DNA of 64,000 bases from Neisseria zoodegmatis (GTDB taxonomy: Bacteria > Pseudomonadota > Gammaproteobacteria > Burkholderiales > Neisseriaceae). Below, piece after piece: positions 26,841 to 38,598 of this stretch. The notes below the pieces were generated by a model. It did not search any database. It was not told where the DNA came from and saw nothing but the letters and a program-made list of their open reading frames with translations. Position 1 is the first letter of the stretch, and each line of letters starts with the position of its first letter. Position numbers and translations under genes: made by a program. The stretch spans positions 1,860,001-1,924,000 of the forward strand of contig NZ_LT906434.1 in assembly GCF_900187305.1 (NCBI RefSeq), written 5' to 3'.

Positions 26841-27446
26841 TTATGCCTTGCACGGCGGCAAGGCGGCGGGGTAAATCGATACGTTGGTTTGCGTGAGGGC
26901 AAACAGCGTTTCCAGCTGCCGTTGCGCCTGTGCCTGTGCATGCGCCAGTATATCGGCTTTGCAGGCGCTTTCCAGCACTTGTTTTTTAGCCTGCGCCTGC
27001 ACTTCTTGGAACACGCTTTTATCTATCGGATGCAGACCGAGCGATCCGGTTTTGATGTCGTACACTTCGATATTGTCTAAGCCTACGCTCAGAATCTCTA
27101 CCGGCGGCAGGCTGATAATCACTTTATCGTCCACCACATTCACATTCTCCGCCTTGAGTTTGTTTAAATCCAAACCCGCCAGCACCCGGCCCTGCGCGAT
27201 AAAGAGGCCGGTTTGCGAATCCTGCCACAAAGCATACCAATTGCCTTTTTTCTCAGTTTTGATAATGGTATCGATATGAAAGGCCGTGCTTTCCAAGCGG
27301 TTCAGGTCTTGGATTTGCGTCAACACGCTTTCACGCGTGAGCACTTGACGGGCTTCTTGAGGCCGGTTTTGCCAGAAATACCATGCGGCAACGCCCGCCG
27401 CGGCCAGCAGCAACACAGTCAATATCAAACGGAAAAATGCTTTCAT
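26841..27446 (-). CDS. DUF4230 domain protein, membrane anchored
   Basis: 201 residues: an N-terminal anchor (5-25) with the bulk outside the cytoplasm. The body resembles DUF4230: LTRESVLTQIQDLNRLES, then GRVLAGLDLNKLK and VDDKVIISLPPVEILSV, ending in a helical, Gln/Ala-rich segment. Function unknown. It lies 33 bases upstream of tpx on the same strand and may be cotranscribed with it. Confidence 0.75.
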   Translation of the reverse strand: MKAFFRLILTVLLLAAAGVAAWYFWQNRPQEARQVLTRESVLTQIQDLNRLESTAFHIDTIIKTEKKGNWYALWQDSQTGLFIAQGRVLAGLDLNKLKAENVNVVDDKVIISLPPVEILSVGLDNIEVYDIKTGSLGLHPIDKSVFQEVQAQAKKQVLESACKADILAHAQAQAQRQLETLFALTQTNVSIYPAALPPCKA

Positions 27447-27644
27447 ATCTCAAAGTTTCAATAAACGTAGCTGCAACAATATGATGCGCTTCACGCAAAT
27501 TTCAATAGCCGGCCGTGTTTTTGCATCGGTGCGGCGTTTGATTCGGGCAGGCGGTTTCTGTGAAAATCACACAAAGCTGTATTTGCTAAAACGGCATTTG
27601 CTTCAACATGGTTTTATTGTTTTCATAAGACTAAGCAAAGACAA

Positions 27645-27700
27645 AGGCCGTCTGAAAACGGGCTTGGCGGGTTTCGCTAAAACACATTTTCAGACGGCCT
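27645..27700. repeat. DUS-bounded 56-bp repeat, copy A
   Basis: Inverted DUS arms enclose the core CGGGCTTGGCGGGTTTCGCT followed by AAAACA. Inverse copies at 29847-29900 and 46000-46053 share arms and core. Lies 32 bases past the DUF2254 stop, where it can act as its terminator. The remainder of the 285-base gap to the DUF4230 start shows nothing. Confidence 0.75.
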
Positions 27701-27731
27701 CAAGGTTCGGCTTGCTTTCTATACACGAATC

Positions 27732-28991
27732 TTAAGCAGTCAACTTCTTACCAAACAAAGCTTCATGCTTGGCGCGCAACTCTTCCGCATCCGGCTCGAA
27801 AGACATTTCACTCAACGCGCGTTGCAAAGACCGTTCCGCCACTTTTGCCGCGGCTTGCGACACACCGGCTTCGGGAGCATTGCGCCAAATGCCTGCCAGC
27901 ACTTTCTGCATCACGATGCCGACTTCCAAAATACCGGCGCCGTCGCGTGCGATGGGGTAAAACGCTTCTTCTACCCATTTGCCGGTTTCTTCGGGTTTAA
28001 TCGACAAACGGTCGTATTTGTCTGCTTTATCGCCCGGTTCGTTTTCAGGCGGCTGCTCGGTCAAAATACGCATCATGCCCGTCATCACATTAATAGCCGT
28101 GCCCGGATCGTTCACCGCCGGAGACAAAGCCCGTTGCGCCACTTCGCTCAACACCACAAAGCCCCAGCTCGGGTCGAAATCATAGCCGCGCGTGCCGCCG
28201 AACACGAAGCATTTCAGCAAATCTTCGCTTTCCACTTCGCCGCCTTCCACCAACATCAGCGGCGTATCGTGGCCGACCAATTCGCCCGGGCGCACCAAAA
28301 TATGAATGCGCACATCAGCGCTTTCGGCGCGGTTTTGCAGCGTGGACATATCAATATGCGTGAGATAACCGCTGAAGCCTGCCTTAACCATGCGGGCATG
28401 GTGGCTGCACGAGCCGCGCCAACCGGCGCCCATGTTCGGGTTGGCACGGTATTTTTCCAATGAATCCTCAGCCGCCTTCATGATTTTATTCACGGTGTGC
28501 GCCATGCCGCCCAATTGCGAAATGGTATGTACCCAGCGGATGAGGGTCACAATCAGATATACCAACACCAGCACGGTACTTACAAAGAGTACAAAACGCC
28601 CGTTCTGCCCGTAAAACTCCATACCCAAAGCGGTTTTGGCGATGATGGCGTAGATGAAGGCGGAAATAAAGCTGGCAATCGCCGTGCGCGTGTTGTCGTC
28701 GCTCATCACCAGCTCGGTGGCGCGCGGCGTGGCACCGTTGGCGGCCGACGAGAAGGCCGACACCATAATCGACAATGAAAACGTACTCACCGCCAGCATA
28801 CTGGAAGCAATCACTTCCAACAGGCTTTCAAGGGTGGCCAAGCTGATTTGCGGGAAAATCCCCGCGGGCAGCCAAATAGTGGCCAAACGTGCGCCGAATG
28901 CAAACAAAACGGCCACCAGCGCCCACAAAGCAGGCGTTACCCACAACCTGTTGCTCGGCTTTTTAAATGCCAGAATCCAGCGGTACATCAT
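27732..28991 (-). CDS. DUF2254 domain membrane protein
   Basis: 419 residues, inner membrane. The N-terminal half has four hydrophobic segments (about 18-38, 58-85, 105-125, 130-150); the family-typical stretch SMLAVSTFSLSIMVSAFSSA is at about 65-84. The C-terminal half is soluble, with FVVLSEVAQRALSPAVNDPG and NVMTGMM, also typical of DUF2254. Function unknown. Starts at ATG 28991 or 28988 after AAGGACA. Confidence 0.82.
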   Translation of the reverse strand: MMYRWILAFKKPSNRLWVTPALWALVAVLFAFGARLATIWLPAGIFPQISLATLESLLEVIASSMLAVSTFSLSIMVSAFSSAANGATPRATELVMSDDNTRTAIASFISAFIYAIIAKTALGMEFYGQNGRFVLFVSTVLVLVYLIVTLIRWVHTISQLGGMAHTVNKIMKAAEDSLEKYRANPNMGAGWRGSCSHHARMVKAGFSGYLTHIDMSTLQNRAESADVRIHILVRPGELVGHDTPLMLVEGGEVESEDLLKCFVFGGTRGYDFDPSWGFVVLSEVAQRALSPAVNDPGTAINVMTGMMRILTEQPPENEPGDKADKYDRLSIKPEETGKWVEEAFYPIARDGAGILEVGIVMQKVLAGIWRNAPEAGVSQAAAKVAERSLQRALSEMSFEPDAEELRAKHEALFGKKLTA

Positions 28992-29123
28992 GATGGTTAT
29001 TGTCCTTTTATCTTGTGTTTATCTTAATGATTAAAGTGTGTGCTGCATCCAAACAAACCGTCTGACCCCTGTCGGAATGGCGGTTGTTGTTTGGTTAAAA
29101 CGGCAAGAGGCCGTCTGAAAAAC

Positions 29124-29750
29124 TTATCCGTGCGCAGAGAAATGGCGGTCGAGCACGGCTTCGATGCCGCTTTTCACGTCTTCGGGGCTTCTGCTGCTGT
29201 CGATAACGGCATAACGCTCAGGCGCAGCGGCGGCTCGGTTCAAATAAACCTCGCGCACCCGGTTAAAAAACGCCGCTTCTTCCTGCTCGAAACGGTCTTT
29301 TTCGCGACTTTTTCCGATACGCTGCATCGACACCTCCAAAGGCACATCGAGCAAAATCGTCAAATCCGGCCGCAAACTGCCCTGCACCCAGTTTTCCAGC
29401 ACGGCGATTTTTTCCAGCGGCACCCCGCGCCCGCCGCCCTGATAAGCGAATGTGGCATCGGTAAAGCGGTCTGAAACCACATTCACTCCGCGTTCGAGCG
29501 CAGGCAGAATCACGTCTTCGATATGCTGGCAGCGCGCGGCAAACATCAGCAGCGTTTCGGTATGCAGGCCGGCTTGGGTGGACGGGTTGAGCAGAATCTC
29601 CCGCAAAGCCTCGCCCACCGGCGTGCCGCCCGGCTCGCGCGTAAACAAAACCGGCAGCTTTCGGCGTTCAAACCAATCTTTAATCACGGCCAGATTGGTG
29701 GATTTACCCGCACCGTCAATGCCGTCGAGAGTAATGAATTGTGCTTGCAT
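29124..29750 (-). CDS. tmk: Thymidylate kinase
   Basis: Phosphorylates dTMP to dTDP. 208 residues. P-loop ITLDGIDGAGKSTNL (about 6-20), FTREPGGTPVGEALREILL with the DR/E motif, DRFTDATFAYQGGGRG (about 90), and a lid segment around SREKDRFEQE. Lies downstream of mltG as in many proteobacteria, but 170 bases with DUS elements separate them. Confidence 0.95.
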   Translation of the reverse strand: MQAQFITLDGIDGAGKSTNLAVIKDWFERRKLPVLFTREPGGTPVGEALREILLNPSTQAGLHTETLLMFAARCQHIEDVILPALERGVNVVSDRFTDATFAYQGGGRGVPLEKIAVLENWVQGSLRPDLTILLDVPLEVSMQRIGKSREKDRFEQEEAAFFNRVREVYLNRAAAAPERYAVIDSSRSPEDVKSGIEAVLDRHFSAHG

Positions 29751-29846
29751 ACAAAGCTTTCAGATAATTTCAGACGGCCTCTGCGGAACAGTTCCATCAA
29801 GGCCGTCTGAAAACACATTACGGTAAAACGCTGCATTATAACGCTA

Positions 29847-29900
29847 AGGCCGTCTGAAAGCTGTTTTAGCGAACCCGCCAAGCCCGCTTTCAGACGGCCT
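29847..29900. repeat. DUS-bounded repeat, copy B
   Basis: Inverse of copy A (27645-27700): reversed, its core reads CGGGCTTGGCGGGTTCGCTA followed by AAACAG. Located between mltG and tmk; it could terminate or attenuate the mltG transcript. Confidence 0.75.
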
Positions 29901-29920
29901 AGTTTCAAGATGCGCCCGCA

Positions 29921-30916
29921 TCAACGCTTGAGAATATATTTGCGTACCGCAGCATTATGCTCGTCTAAAGTATGGCTGAACTGGCTCAAGCCCGTGCCGT
30001 CCATTTTCGATACGAAATACAGATATTTTTCCTGCGAAGGATGGGCGGCGGCTTCCAACGCGGCCTTGCCCGGCAAAGCAATCGGCGTCGGCGTCAAACC
30101 GGCGCGGGTGTAGGTGTTGTAAGGCGTGTCGCGTTGCAGGTCGGCTTTGCGGATGCGCCCGTTATACGCGCTGCCCATGCCGTAAATCACCGAAGGGTCG
30201 GTTTGCAGGCGCATGCCGATGGCAATACGGTTGGCAAACACGGCGGAAACGTGGCGGCGGTCGGCTTCGTGGCCGGTTTCCTTTTCAATCAAGCTGGCCA
30301 TAATCAGCAGTTCATAAGGATTCTGATACGGCAGCCCGCTTTGGCGCTCATCCCACGCCGCTTGCAGATTGCGCTGCATCATGCGGTAGGCGGTTTTATA
30401 AATTTGAAGGTCGCTGCTGCCCGCGTCGATTTCGTAGCTGTCGGGGAAAAACAGCCCTTCCGGGTTGTCGCTCAACGGGTTGGGATCAATGGTTTTCAGC
30501 AGCTTTTCATTACTCCAGCCGCGGGTTTCATGCTCGATGTCGGCGGTGTTGTTGATGATGTTGCGCATTTGCGAGAAACGCATACCTTCTACAATCCGCA
30601 CGGTTACCGAATCGGGGCGGCCGCCGCGCAGTTTTTGCAGAATCTGCCAGGCAGACACTTTTTTAGGCAGACGGTAAGTACCTGTGCGCAAACGGTTATG
30701 CACGCCGAGCAGATACGCCGTACCCAACACCACATGGCGGTTGTAAATCACACCGTCGTCGGCCAGCTTGCGGCTCACCGAAGCAATGCCTTGATTTTTT
30801 TCAACTTTAACGCGGTAGGCTTTATCGTTGTCTTTCGGTATAAACAACAAAGCCGACCATGCGGCAACCAACAAAACAAAAAGGCCGGCAAGCCATTTAA
30901 ACAATTTTTTCAACAT
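29921..30916 (-). CDS. mltG: Endolytic transglycosylase MltG
   Basis: 331-residue inner-membrane enzyme that cuts nascent glycan strands and terminates peptidoglycan synthesis. N-terminal anchor (8-25), then LysM-like region and YceG catalytic domain: EGLFFPDSYEIDAGSSD, LLIMASLIEKETGHEADR with the catalytic glutamate (about 218), VFANRIAIGMRLQTDPSVIY, NTYTRAGLTPTPIALPG. Start at ATG 30916. Confidence 0.94.
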   Translation of the reverse strand: MLKKLFKWLAGLFVLLVAAWSALLFIPKDNDKAYRVKVEKNQGIASVSRKLADDGVIYNRHVVLGTAYLLGVHNRLRTGTYRLPKKVSAWQILQKLRGGRPDSVTVRIVEGMRFSQMRNIINNTADIEHETRGWSNEKLLKTIDPNPLSDNPEGLFFPDSYEIDAGSSDLQIYKTAYRMMQRNLQAAWDERQSGLPYQNPYELLIMASLIEKETGHEADRRHVSAVFANRIAIGMRLQTDPSVIYGMGSAYNGRIRKADLQRDTPYNTYTRAGLTPTPIALPGKAALEAAAHPSQEKYLYFVSKMDGTGLSQFSHTLDEHNAAVRKYILKR

Positions 30917-31119
30917 GGTAGGATTCGTCCTATCGAAATTCGGCGACAGTATAAAACGTAAAAGCCGCCGCGAGTGGTAATTCCTGTAAATTTTAAATTA
31001 TCGCCCAAGCTTCGGAGCGGCCGTTGATTTTCCGACAAAAGGCCGTCTGAACAAACCAACCGTTTTCAGACGGCCTCCCTATATAAAGGCCGTCTGAACA
31101 GCCCCTGCAAAGAAACCCG

Positions 31120-31728
31120 ATGATGGAAAACAACTGGCAACAAGGCTGGTGGCAGCCTGCACGGCGCACCGATTCGCCCAACTTCTCGCCCCGCCCCGAC
31201 AACGAAACCGTTGCACTGGTCGTCGTGCACAACATCTCGCTGCCCCCGTTCGAATACGGCAACGGTGCGGTAGAACAATTATTTACCAACAGCATCAACC
31301 CCAACGCACATCCGTTTTTCAGCGTTATCCACCGGCTGCGCGTTTCCAGCCACTTTTTCATCACCCGCACCGGCGAAACCGTACAATTCGTTTCCTGCGA
31401 CGACATGGCCTACCATGCCGGAGTGTCGTCTTTCCGCGGGCGCGAAAAATGCAATACCTTCTCCATCGGCATCGAAATGGAAGGCTGTGATTTCGAACCG
31501 TTTACCGAAGCCCAATACCAATCTCTTAACCGGCTTCTGCAAACCCTCTGCGACCGCTATCCCATCGAAGCCGTTACCGGTCATCAGGATATTGCACCAG
31601 ACAGAAAAAGTGACCCCGGTCATTTTTTCAATTGGTCTAAAATACATGAAAGCGGCATAAACATCGTCCGCACAGAAAATAATCCGCAGTTTCAGACGGC
31701 CTCAAGCTGTAATGAAGCACAAATTTAG
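31120..31728 (+). CDS. ampD: 1,6-anhydro-N-acetylmuramyl-L-alanine amidase
   Basis: Cytosolic zinc amidase that removes the peptide from anhydro-muropeptides in cell-wall recycling. 202 residues (ATG at 31120 or 31123). Zinc/catalytic residues: His in VVVHNISLPPFEYG, Glu in SIGIEMEG, His in VTGHQDIAPDRKSDPG with the Asp ligand. GNGAVEQLFTN and SSHFFITRTGETVQFVSCDD are family stretches. Preceded by a DUS pair (about 31040-31077). Confidence 0.94.
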   Translation: MMENNWQQGWWQPARRTDSPNFSPRPDNETVALVVVHNISLPPFEYGNGAVEQLFTNSINPNAHPFFSVIHRLRVSSHFFITRTGETVQFVSCDDMAYHAGVSSFRGREKCNTFSIGIEMEGCDFEPFTEAQYQSLNRLLQTLCDRYPIEAVTGHQDIAPDRKSDPGHFFNWSKIHESGINIVRTENNPQFQTASSCNEAQI

Positions 31729-31729
31729 C

Positions 31730-31735
31730 TATAAT
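31730..31735 (+). promoter_or_regulatory. Candidate -10 element for zipA
   Basis: TATAAT directly after the ampD stop and 47 bases before the zipA start; no good -35. Confidence 0.4.
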
Positions 31736-31782
31736 CCCGGCATAATGCACCGTTCAACCCATCAACACAGGTTTTCAAACTT

Positions 31783-33051
31783 ATGAATGAAACAATCCTG
31801 ATCATTATCGTTTTAGCCCTTGTCATCATCCTTGGTGTCATCGCCTACAACATGTATCAAGAAAACCAGTACCGCCAGCAGGTACGCCGCCAGTTCGGCC
31901 ATTCCGATAAAGACGCCCTGCTCGGCAGCAAAACCGACTTCGTGCGCGACGGCAAATCGCAAGACCAAACCGGCGTGCCTCTGCGTCCCGTCCGCCAAAA
32001 AGACATTTCCGCTCCCGCATTCGAACCTAAAGACGACTTGTTTGCCGCCAAAGTTTCACAAGCCGCCGCCAACAAACCCGATGTGGAAATCGAGTACGAA
32101 GACGACTTCAAAGAAAGCGTTATCGAACCGGAAACAAAAGAAGCCGATGCCGCCTACGATTTCAAACGCGTGGCCGCACCCGTTTATTCCCAAACCAAAC
32201 TTCACGGCAAACGCAAACTGCTGCTCGACCTGCATGACCTCCCCAAACTCGAGCTGCCGTGGTTCGACCCGCGTTTCGACTACATGGCCTATATTTCCCT
32301 GAGCGAACCGCAAGAGCTGCACACCATTCCCCGTCTCTCCAGCCGCCACCGCTTCCAAATCGCCGGCTGCACCATGGACGACCGCTTCCAGATCGCCGAG
32401 CCGATTCCCAGCGTGTATTACCAAGGCTTTATCATCGGCCTGCAATCCATCAGCCGCAGCGGCTTGGCCACCACTCAAGAGCTGGAGCAATTCGGCGAGC
32501 AGGTTAACCAGTTTGCCGAGAAAATGAACGGCGGGCTGCTGCTCACCGATGTGGAAACCTTCCTTAACGTCGCCCGCCCGCTCGACGAACTGTGCGCCCG
32601 CGTTGATCAAACCATCGCCATGCACTTGGTTTCGCGCGGCACCGTCAGCGGCGTAGAACTGCGCTCCGCCGTTGAACAATTGGGCTTTGAACTGGGCGTG
32701 GACGGCGCATTCCACTTCCCCAACGAAAAAGGCGAACCGCTGTTTACCATCGTTACGCTCGACAACTCGCCTTTCACTTCCAGCCTGCTCGACAGCCAAA
32801 CCTACCGCGGCTTCAGCATGCTGTTCGACATCCCGCATGTACCCGCGGGCGAAAAACAGTTCAACCGCTTCATGGATTTGGCCGTCAAACTCTCCAGCAA
32901 CTTGGGCTTGGATTTGGTAAACGACAAACTGGAAGAATTGTCCACCCAATGGCTGAAAGATGTCCGCAGCTATGTGCTGGCCCGTCAGGACGAAATGAAA
33001 AAAGTCGGTATCGAACCGAGCGGACAATTGGCACAACGCCTGTTCTCTTAA
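31783..33051 (+). CDS. zipA: Cell division protein ZipA
   Basis: Tethers FtsZ to the inner membrane. 422 residues: N-terminal anchor (3-22, ILIIIVLALVIILGVIAYNM), a charged, probably disordered linker, and a C-terminal FtsZ-binding domain (about 285-415). The latter is marked by LTDVETFLNVARPLDELCAR, GTVSGVELRSAV and the strand-rich FHFPNEKGEPLFTIVTLDN. The position just before ligA is the same as in E. coli, which supports the call. Confidence 0.9.
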   Translation: MNETILIIIVLALVIILGVIAYNMYQENQYRQQVRRQFGHSDKDALLGSKTDFVRDGKSQDQTGVPLRPVRQKDISAPAFEPKDDLFAAKVSQAAANKPDVEIEYEDDFKESVIEPETKEADAAYDFKRVAAPVYSQTKLHGKRKLLLDLHDLPKLELPWFDPRFDYMAYISLSEPQELHTIPRLSSRHRFQIAGCTMDDRFQIAEPIPSVYYQGFIIGLQSISRSGLATTQELEQFGEQVNQFAEKMNGGLLLTDVETFLNVARPLDELCARVDQTIAMHLVSRGTVSGVELRSAVEQLGFELGVDGAFHFPNEKGEPLFTIVTLDNSPFTSSLLDSQTYRGFSMLFDIPHVPAGEKQFNRFMDLAVKLSSNLGLDLVNDKLEELSTQWLKDVRSYVLARQDEMKKVGIEPSGQLAQRLFS

Positions 33052-33080
33052 TCTGCGCAACAGCAGCGCAAACCATCATC

Positions 33081-33113
33081 AAAGGCCGTCTGAAAACTTT
33101 TCAGACGGCCTTT
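33081..33113. terminator. Inverted DUS terminator after zipA
   Basis: AAAGGCCGTCTGAAAA and complement with a one-base loop, followed by TTTTTT counting the arm. Confidence 0.88.
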
Positions 33114-33236
33114 TTTATTTGCCGAAACATGCCTATATCAAGAAGGGGCATGGCAGACAGCCCCTTTTTCTATACAATACGGCCTATCTGTTTCAGACGG
33201 CCTTCAGCATCTATTCACGAAAACCAGAGGCCGTCT

Positions 33237-35719
<2,483 letters not shown>

Positions 35720-35836
35720 GGATAAAACCGCATTAATGATGAAGGCGGTACAAAATTTATCGCTTAAATTTGGAACTCATTTCAAACTTTATTATTAAAA
35801 ACTTGTCGTATTGCCAAGCACATTTAAGGAGACATA

Positions 35837-36709
35837 ATGAAACCGATTAAAAAAGCCGTATTCCCCGTTGCCGGTATGGGCACCCGCTTTCTGCCGGCTA
35901 CCAAAGCCAGCCCGAAAGAAATGCTGCCGATCGTCGACAAACCACTGATCCAATATGCCGTAGAAGAAGCCGTGGCCGCCGGTTGCACCGAAATGGTGTT
36001 CGTAACCGGCCGCAACAAACGCAGTATAGAAGACCACTTCGATAAAGCCTACGAGTTGGAAACCGAGCTGGAATACCGCAACAAAGAAAAACTGCTTGCC
36101 CACGTTAAAGATATTCTCCCCCCCGAAATTACCTGTCTGTATATCCGCCAAGCCGAAGCATTGGGGTTGGGACACGCCGTACTGTGTGCCAAAGCCGCTG
36201 TCGGCGACAACCCGTTTGCCGTGATTCTGGCCGACGACTTGATCGACGCACCGCAAGGCGCATTGAAGCAGATGGTGGATATCTACAACCAAACCGGCAA
36301 TAGCGTTTTGGGCGTAGAAACCGTCGATCCGTCGCAAACCGGTTCATACGGCATCGTTGAAATCGAAAATCTGAAAAACTACAAGCGCATCACCAATATC
36401 GTTGAGAAACCGAAGCCCGAAGAAGCGCCTTCCAATCTGGCCGTGGTCGGACGCTACATTCTCACGCCGCGTATTTTCGACCTGCTCACCAACCTGCCGC
36501 GCGGCGCAGGCAACGAAATCCAACTTACCGACGGCATCGCCCGCCTGCTGGATCACGAGTTTGTGCTGGCACATGCTTTTGAAGGTACGCGCTACGATTG
36601 CGGCAGCAAAATCGGTTATCTGGAAGCCACCCTCGCCTACGGTTTGAAACACCCCGAAACCGGCGACGCTTTCCGCGAGTTGCTGAAACAATACGCAGAA
36701 AAGCTCTAA
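35837..36709 (+). CDS. galU: UTP-glucose-1-phosphate uridylyltransferase
   Basis: Makes UDP-glucose for LOS and other glycans. 290 residues. Nucleotide site [20 protein letters not shown] with the GxGTR and Lys motifs, then [29 protein letters not shown] (metal-binding Asp), [20 protein letters not shown] and [13 protein letters not shown]. Strong ribosome site AAGGAGACATA. Single gene with its own terminator. Confidence 0.96.
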   Translation: MKPIKKAVFPVAGMGTRFLPATKASPKEMLPIVDKPLIQYAVEEAVAAGCTEMVFVTGRNKRSIEDHFDKAYELETELEYRNKEKLLAHVKDILPPEITCLYIRQAEALGLGHAVLCAKAAVGDNPFAVILADDLIDAPQGALKQMVDIYNQTGNSVLGVETVDPSQTGSYGIVEIENLKNYKRITNIVEKPKPEEAPSNLAVVGRYILTPRIFDLLTNLPRGAGNEIQLTDGIARLLDHEFVLAHAFEGTRYDCGSKIGYLEATLAYGLKHPETGDAFRELLKQYAEKL

Positions 36710-36756
36710 GTACCAAGATGATGGTTTAACAACTGATAACCGCATCATACAAATAA

Positions 36757-36784
36757 AGGGCCGTCTGAAAATTCAGACGGCCCT
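36757..36784. terminator. Inverted DUS terminator after galU
   Basis: AGGGCCGTCTGAA and complement, two-base loop. The next 210 bases up to the mobA stop show one DUS and nothing else. Confidence 0.8.
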
Positions 36785-36995
36785 GCGTTTTCCCGATAGT
36801 TCATTACATTGAGGTGCTTACGCTTTTCCCAATATTTCCATGTTGAACCGTGATTTGCAGCGGCATCATTGATACAAACCAACGGCTAAAGCACTTGTAA
36901 GGCCCCAACTCAGCCTGCTAGACCTGTTTTCCCATCGTATCTGCCATTATTCGAATAGCTAGCTTTCAGACGGCCTCAAGCTGCTTGCACAACAT

Positions 36996-37580
36996 CTAAC
37001 AAGGCACGGCTGCCATGTCTTGCGGCGAATTGTAATTAACAAACGCCTCTTCCAACGGAAACGTTACAGGCAAAGCATGCTCCTGCTCCAGCCAGCCGCG
37101 CATGGTACGCAAACCCGTTTGCAGATAAGCCGGCGTACTTTGAAGCGTTTGCGGCCGTACAAACATCACGCTGTAATGCTGTTTCATAGGCGTTTCAGCA
37201 TAAAACGCGTGGGTTGAAAAAGACTTTCCCGCCGTTTGAAGAAAACGCTCCACCAAATCGGGCGGCAACCTCAGCGTATCGCACGGCACAATCAGCAACC
37301 AATCCGCCTTGGCAAACTGGATATCACTGGCTGCCGTTCCCAAAGCCGCCAGCGGCCCCAAACCCTGCCATTGGCGCGCATCGGCAAACACATGCGGCGT
37401 ACGCTTGGCGTATTCCTCGATATTGCGGTTTGCGCTAATGGCAATATTGTCGACTTGCGGCCTGAGGGCATCTATCACATGATCGACAAAGGCTTTCCCT
37501 TGACACATCATCAGACCTTTGTCTTTCCCGCCCATGCGCCGGCCCTCTCCACCGGCCATAATCAATGCACTTACCGTCAT
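36996..37580 (-). CDS. mobA: Molybdenum cofactor guanylyltransferase
   Basis: Attaches GMP to molybdopterin to make the guanine dinucleotide cofactor used by DMSO-reductase-family enzymes. 194 residues. ALIMAGGEGRRMGGKDKGLM is the nucleotide-binding signature; QGLGPLAALGTA and LLIVPCDTLRLPPDLV (metal-binding Asp) follow. Third gene of moaD-moaE-mobA, three bases after moaE. No molybdoenzyme gene is in the window. Confidence 0.93.
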   Translation of the reverse strand: MTVSALIMAGGEGRRMGGKDKGLMMCQGKAFVDHVIDALRPQVDNIAISANRNIEEYAKRTPHVFADARQWQGLGPLAALGTAASDIQFAKADWLLIVPCDTLRLPPDLVERFLQTAGKSFSTHAFYAETPMKQHYSVMFVRPQTLQSTPAYLQTGLRTMRGWLEQEHALPVTFPLEEAFVNYNSPQDMAAVPC

Positions 37581-37583
37581 TGT

Positions 37584-38045
37584 TTATTTCTCCCATTGAA
37601 ACACTGCCTCCGCATCGCTTTGTTTGACCTCTACCCAACGCTCAAGGCCGTCTGAAAAAGTTTCCTTCTTCCAAAACGGTGCTTCGGTTTTCAAGTAGTC
37701 CATAATAAACTCAGCAGCCGCAAATGCCGCTTTGCGGTGCTCCGATGCCGTCAGCACCAAAACAATCTGGTCATCGGCCGACAAACTGCCGACGCGGTGA
37801 ACCACCGTACACGCACTCAACGGCCAGCGCTGCGATGCCGTCTGAACGATACGGGCGATTTCGTTTTCGGTAACTTCAGGATAATGCTCTAAAAACAGAT
37901 GCGCCAAAGGCGTTTCGGTATCGCGGTCGCGTACTAAACCCACAAAGCCCGCGACCGCACCGGTGTTGGCTCCCTTTTCCAACAACGCATCGTATTCGCT
38001 TTGCAGGTTGAAATCTTCGGTCTGAACCCTGATTACTGCCTTCAT
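37584..38045 (-). CDS. moaE: Molybdopterin synthase catalytic subunit
   Basis: With MoaD, inserts sulfur into precursor Z (cyclic pyranopterin monophosphate). 153 residues. GAVAGFVGLVRD near the N-terminus, LFLEHYPEVTENEIARI, VVHRVGSLSADDQIVLVLTA, EHRKAAFAAAEFIMDYLKTE, and APFWKKE with catalytic lysines. Four bases downstream of moaD and three before mobA: an operon. Confidence 0.94.
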   Translation of the reverse strand: MKAVIRVQTEDFNLQSEYDALLEKGANTGAVAGFVGLVRDRDTETPLAHLFLEHYPEVTENEIARIVQTASQRWPLSACTVVHRVGSLSADDQIVLVLTASEHRKAAFAAAEFIMDYLKTEAPFWKKETFSDGLERWVEVKQSDAEAVFQWEK

Positions 38046-38049
38046 ATCG

Positions 38050-38298
38050 TCAGCCCCCCGTTACCGGAGGCAGCAGCCCCACTTCCGCACCGTCGGGAAT
38101 CTCCTCTTCCCAAGTGCTGATTTTTTTATTGATTACCAAGCGGAATACCCTGCCCTCTGTCAGCGCACGCTCCCAATCACTGCCGCGCGCCCGCAGCATC
38201 TCAAGCAAATCACGCCCGCTTCCTCCCTGCCACGCCACAGACTCACGGGCAGTATTCAAATCCTGCTTCAGCACGCCGAAATATAAAATCGTAATCAT
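38050..38298 (-). CDS. moaD: Molybdopterin synthase sulfur carrier subunit
   Basis: Ubiquitin-fold protein whose C-terminal glycine carries the sulfur as thiocarboxylate. 82 residues from ATG 38298 (MITILYFGVLKQDLN); a GTG at 38304 would add two residues. Ends PPVTGG, the required Gly-Gly. First gene of the moaD-moaE-mobA operon. Confidence 0.92.
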   Translation of the reverse strand: MITILYFGVLKQDLNTARESVAWQGGSGRDLLEMLRARGSDWERALTEGRVFRLVINKKISTWEEEIPDGAEVGLLPPVTGG

Positions 38299-38550
38299 AA
38301 GCACAGAACCGTTTGAAACCCATCAAATACACGCCGCCCGCAAGAGCCTCTCCAGCCGCCCTGCTGCAAGCCTGCCGTATATTACATAAAGTTTCAGTTT
38401 GTTAAGATAAATACACTTTTTTATAAGTGTGATTTTACACGAAACAGAACAAGCTTCCAGTAAATCCGCTCGATTAAAGTTTAACTTTGGCATATTTAAC
38501 ACACTGAAAAATTTTATTTTTTCTCGCAAACCGCCATACTGTTTTTATGC

Positions 38551-38564
38551 TTGATATAGGTCAA
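38551..38564. promoter_or_regulatory. FNR-like box in the moaD/DASS-transporter intergenic region
   Basis: TTGAT-ATAG-GTCAA matches nine of ten consensus bases. It is about 250 bases from moaD and 320 from the transporter, too far to be a classical class II site for either gene but well placed for the candidate RNA that follows. Confidence 0.6.
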
Positions 38565-38571
38565 ACAACCG

Positions 38572-38593
38572 GTTTTTATCGGTTGATAAAAAC
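38572..38593. repeat. Perfect palindrome beside the FNR-like box
   Basis: GTTTTTATC-GGTT-GATAAAAAC, nine-base arms. It covers the position where the -10 of an FNR-activated plus-strand promoter would fall (TAAAAA at 38587). It may be a regulator site or a hairpin. Confidence 0.6.
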
Positions 38594-38598
38594 GCCAA

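Noticed and set aside
27481-27735. 84-codon plus-strand frame
   Set aside because: Covers a DUS-bounded repeat and overlaps the end of the DUF2254 gene; no recognisable product.
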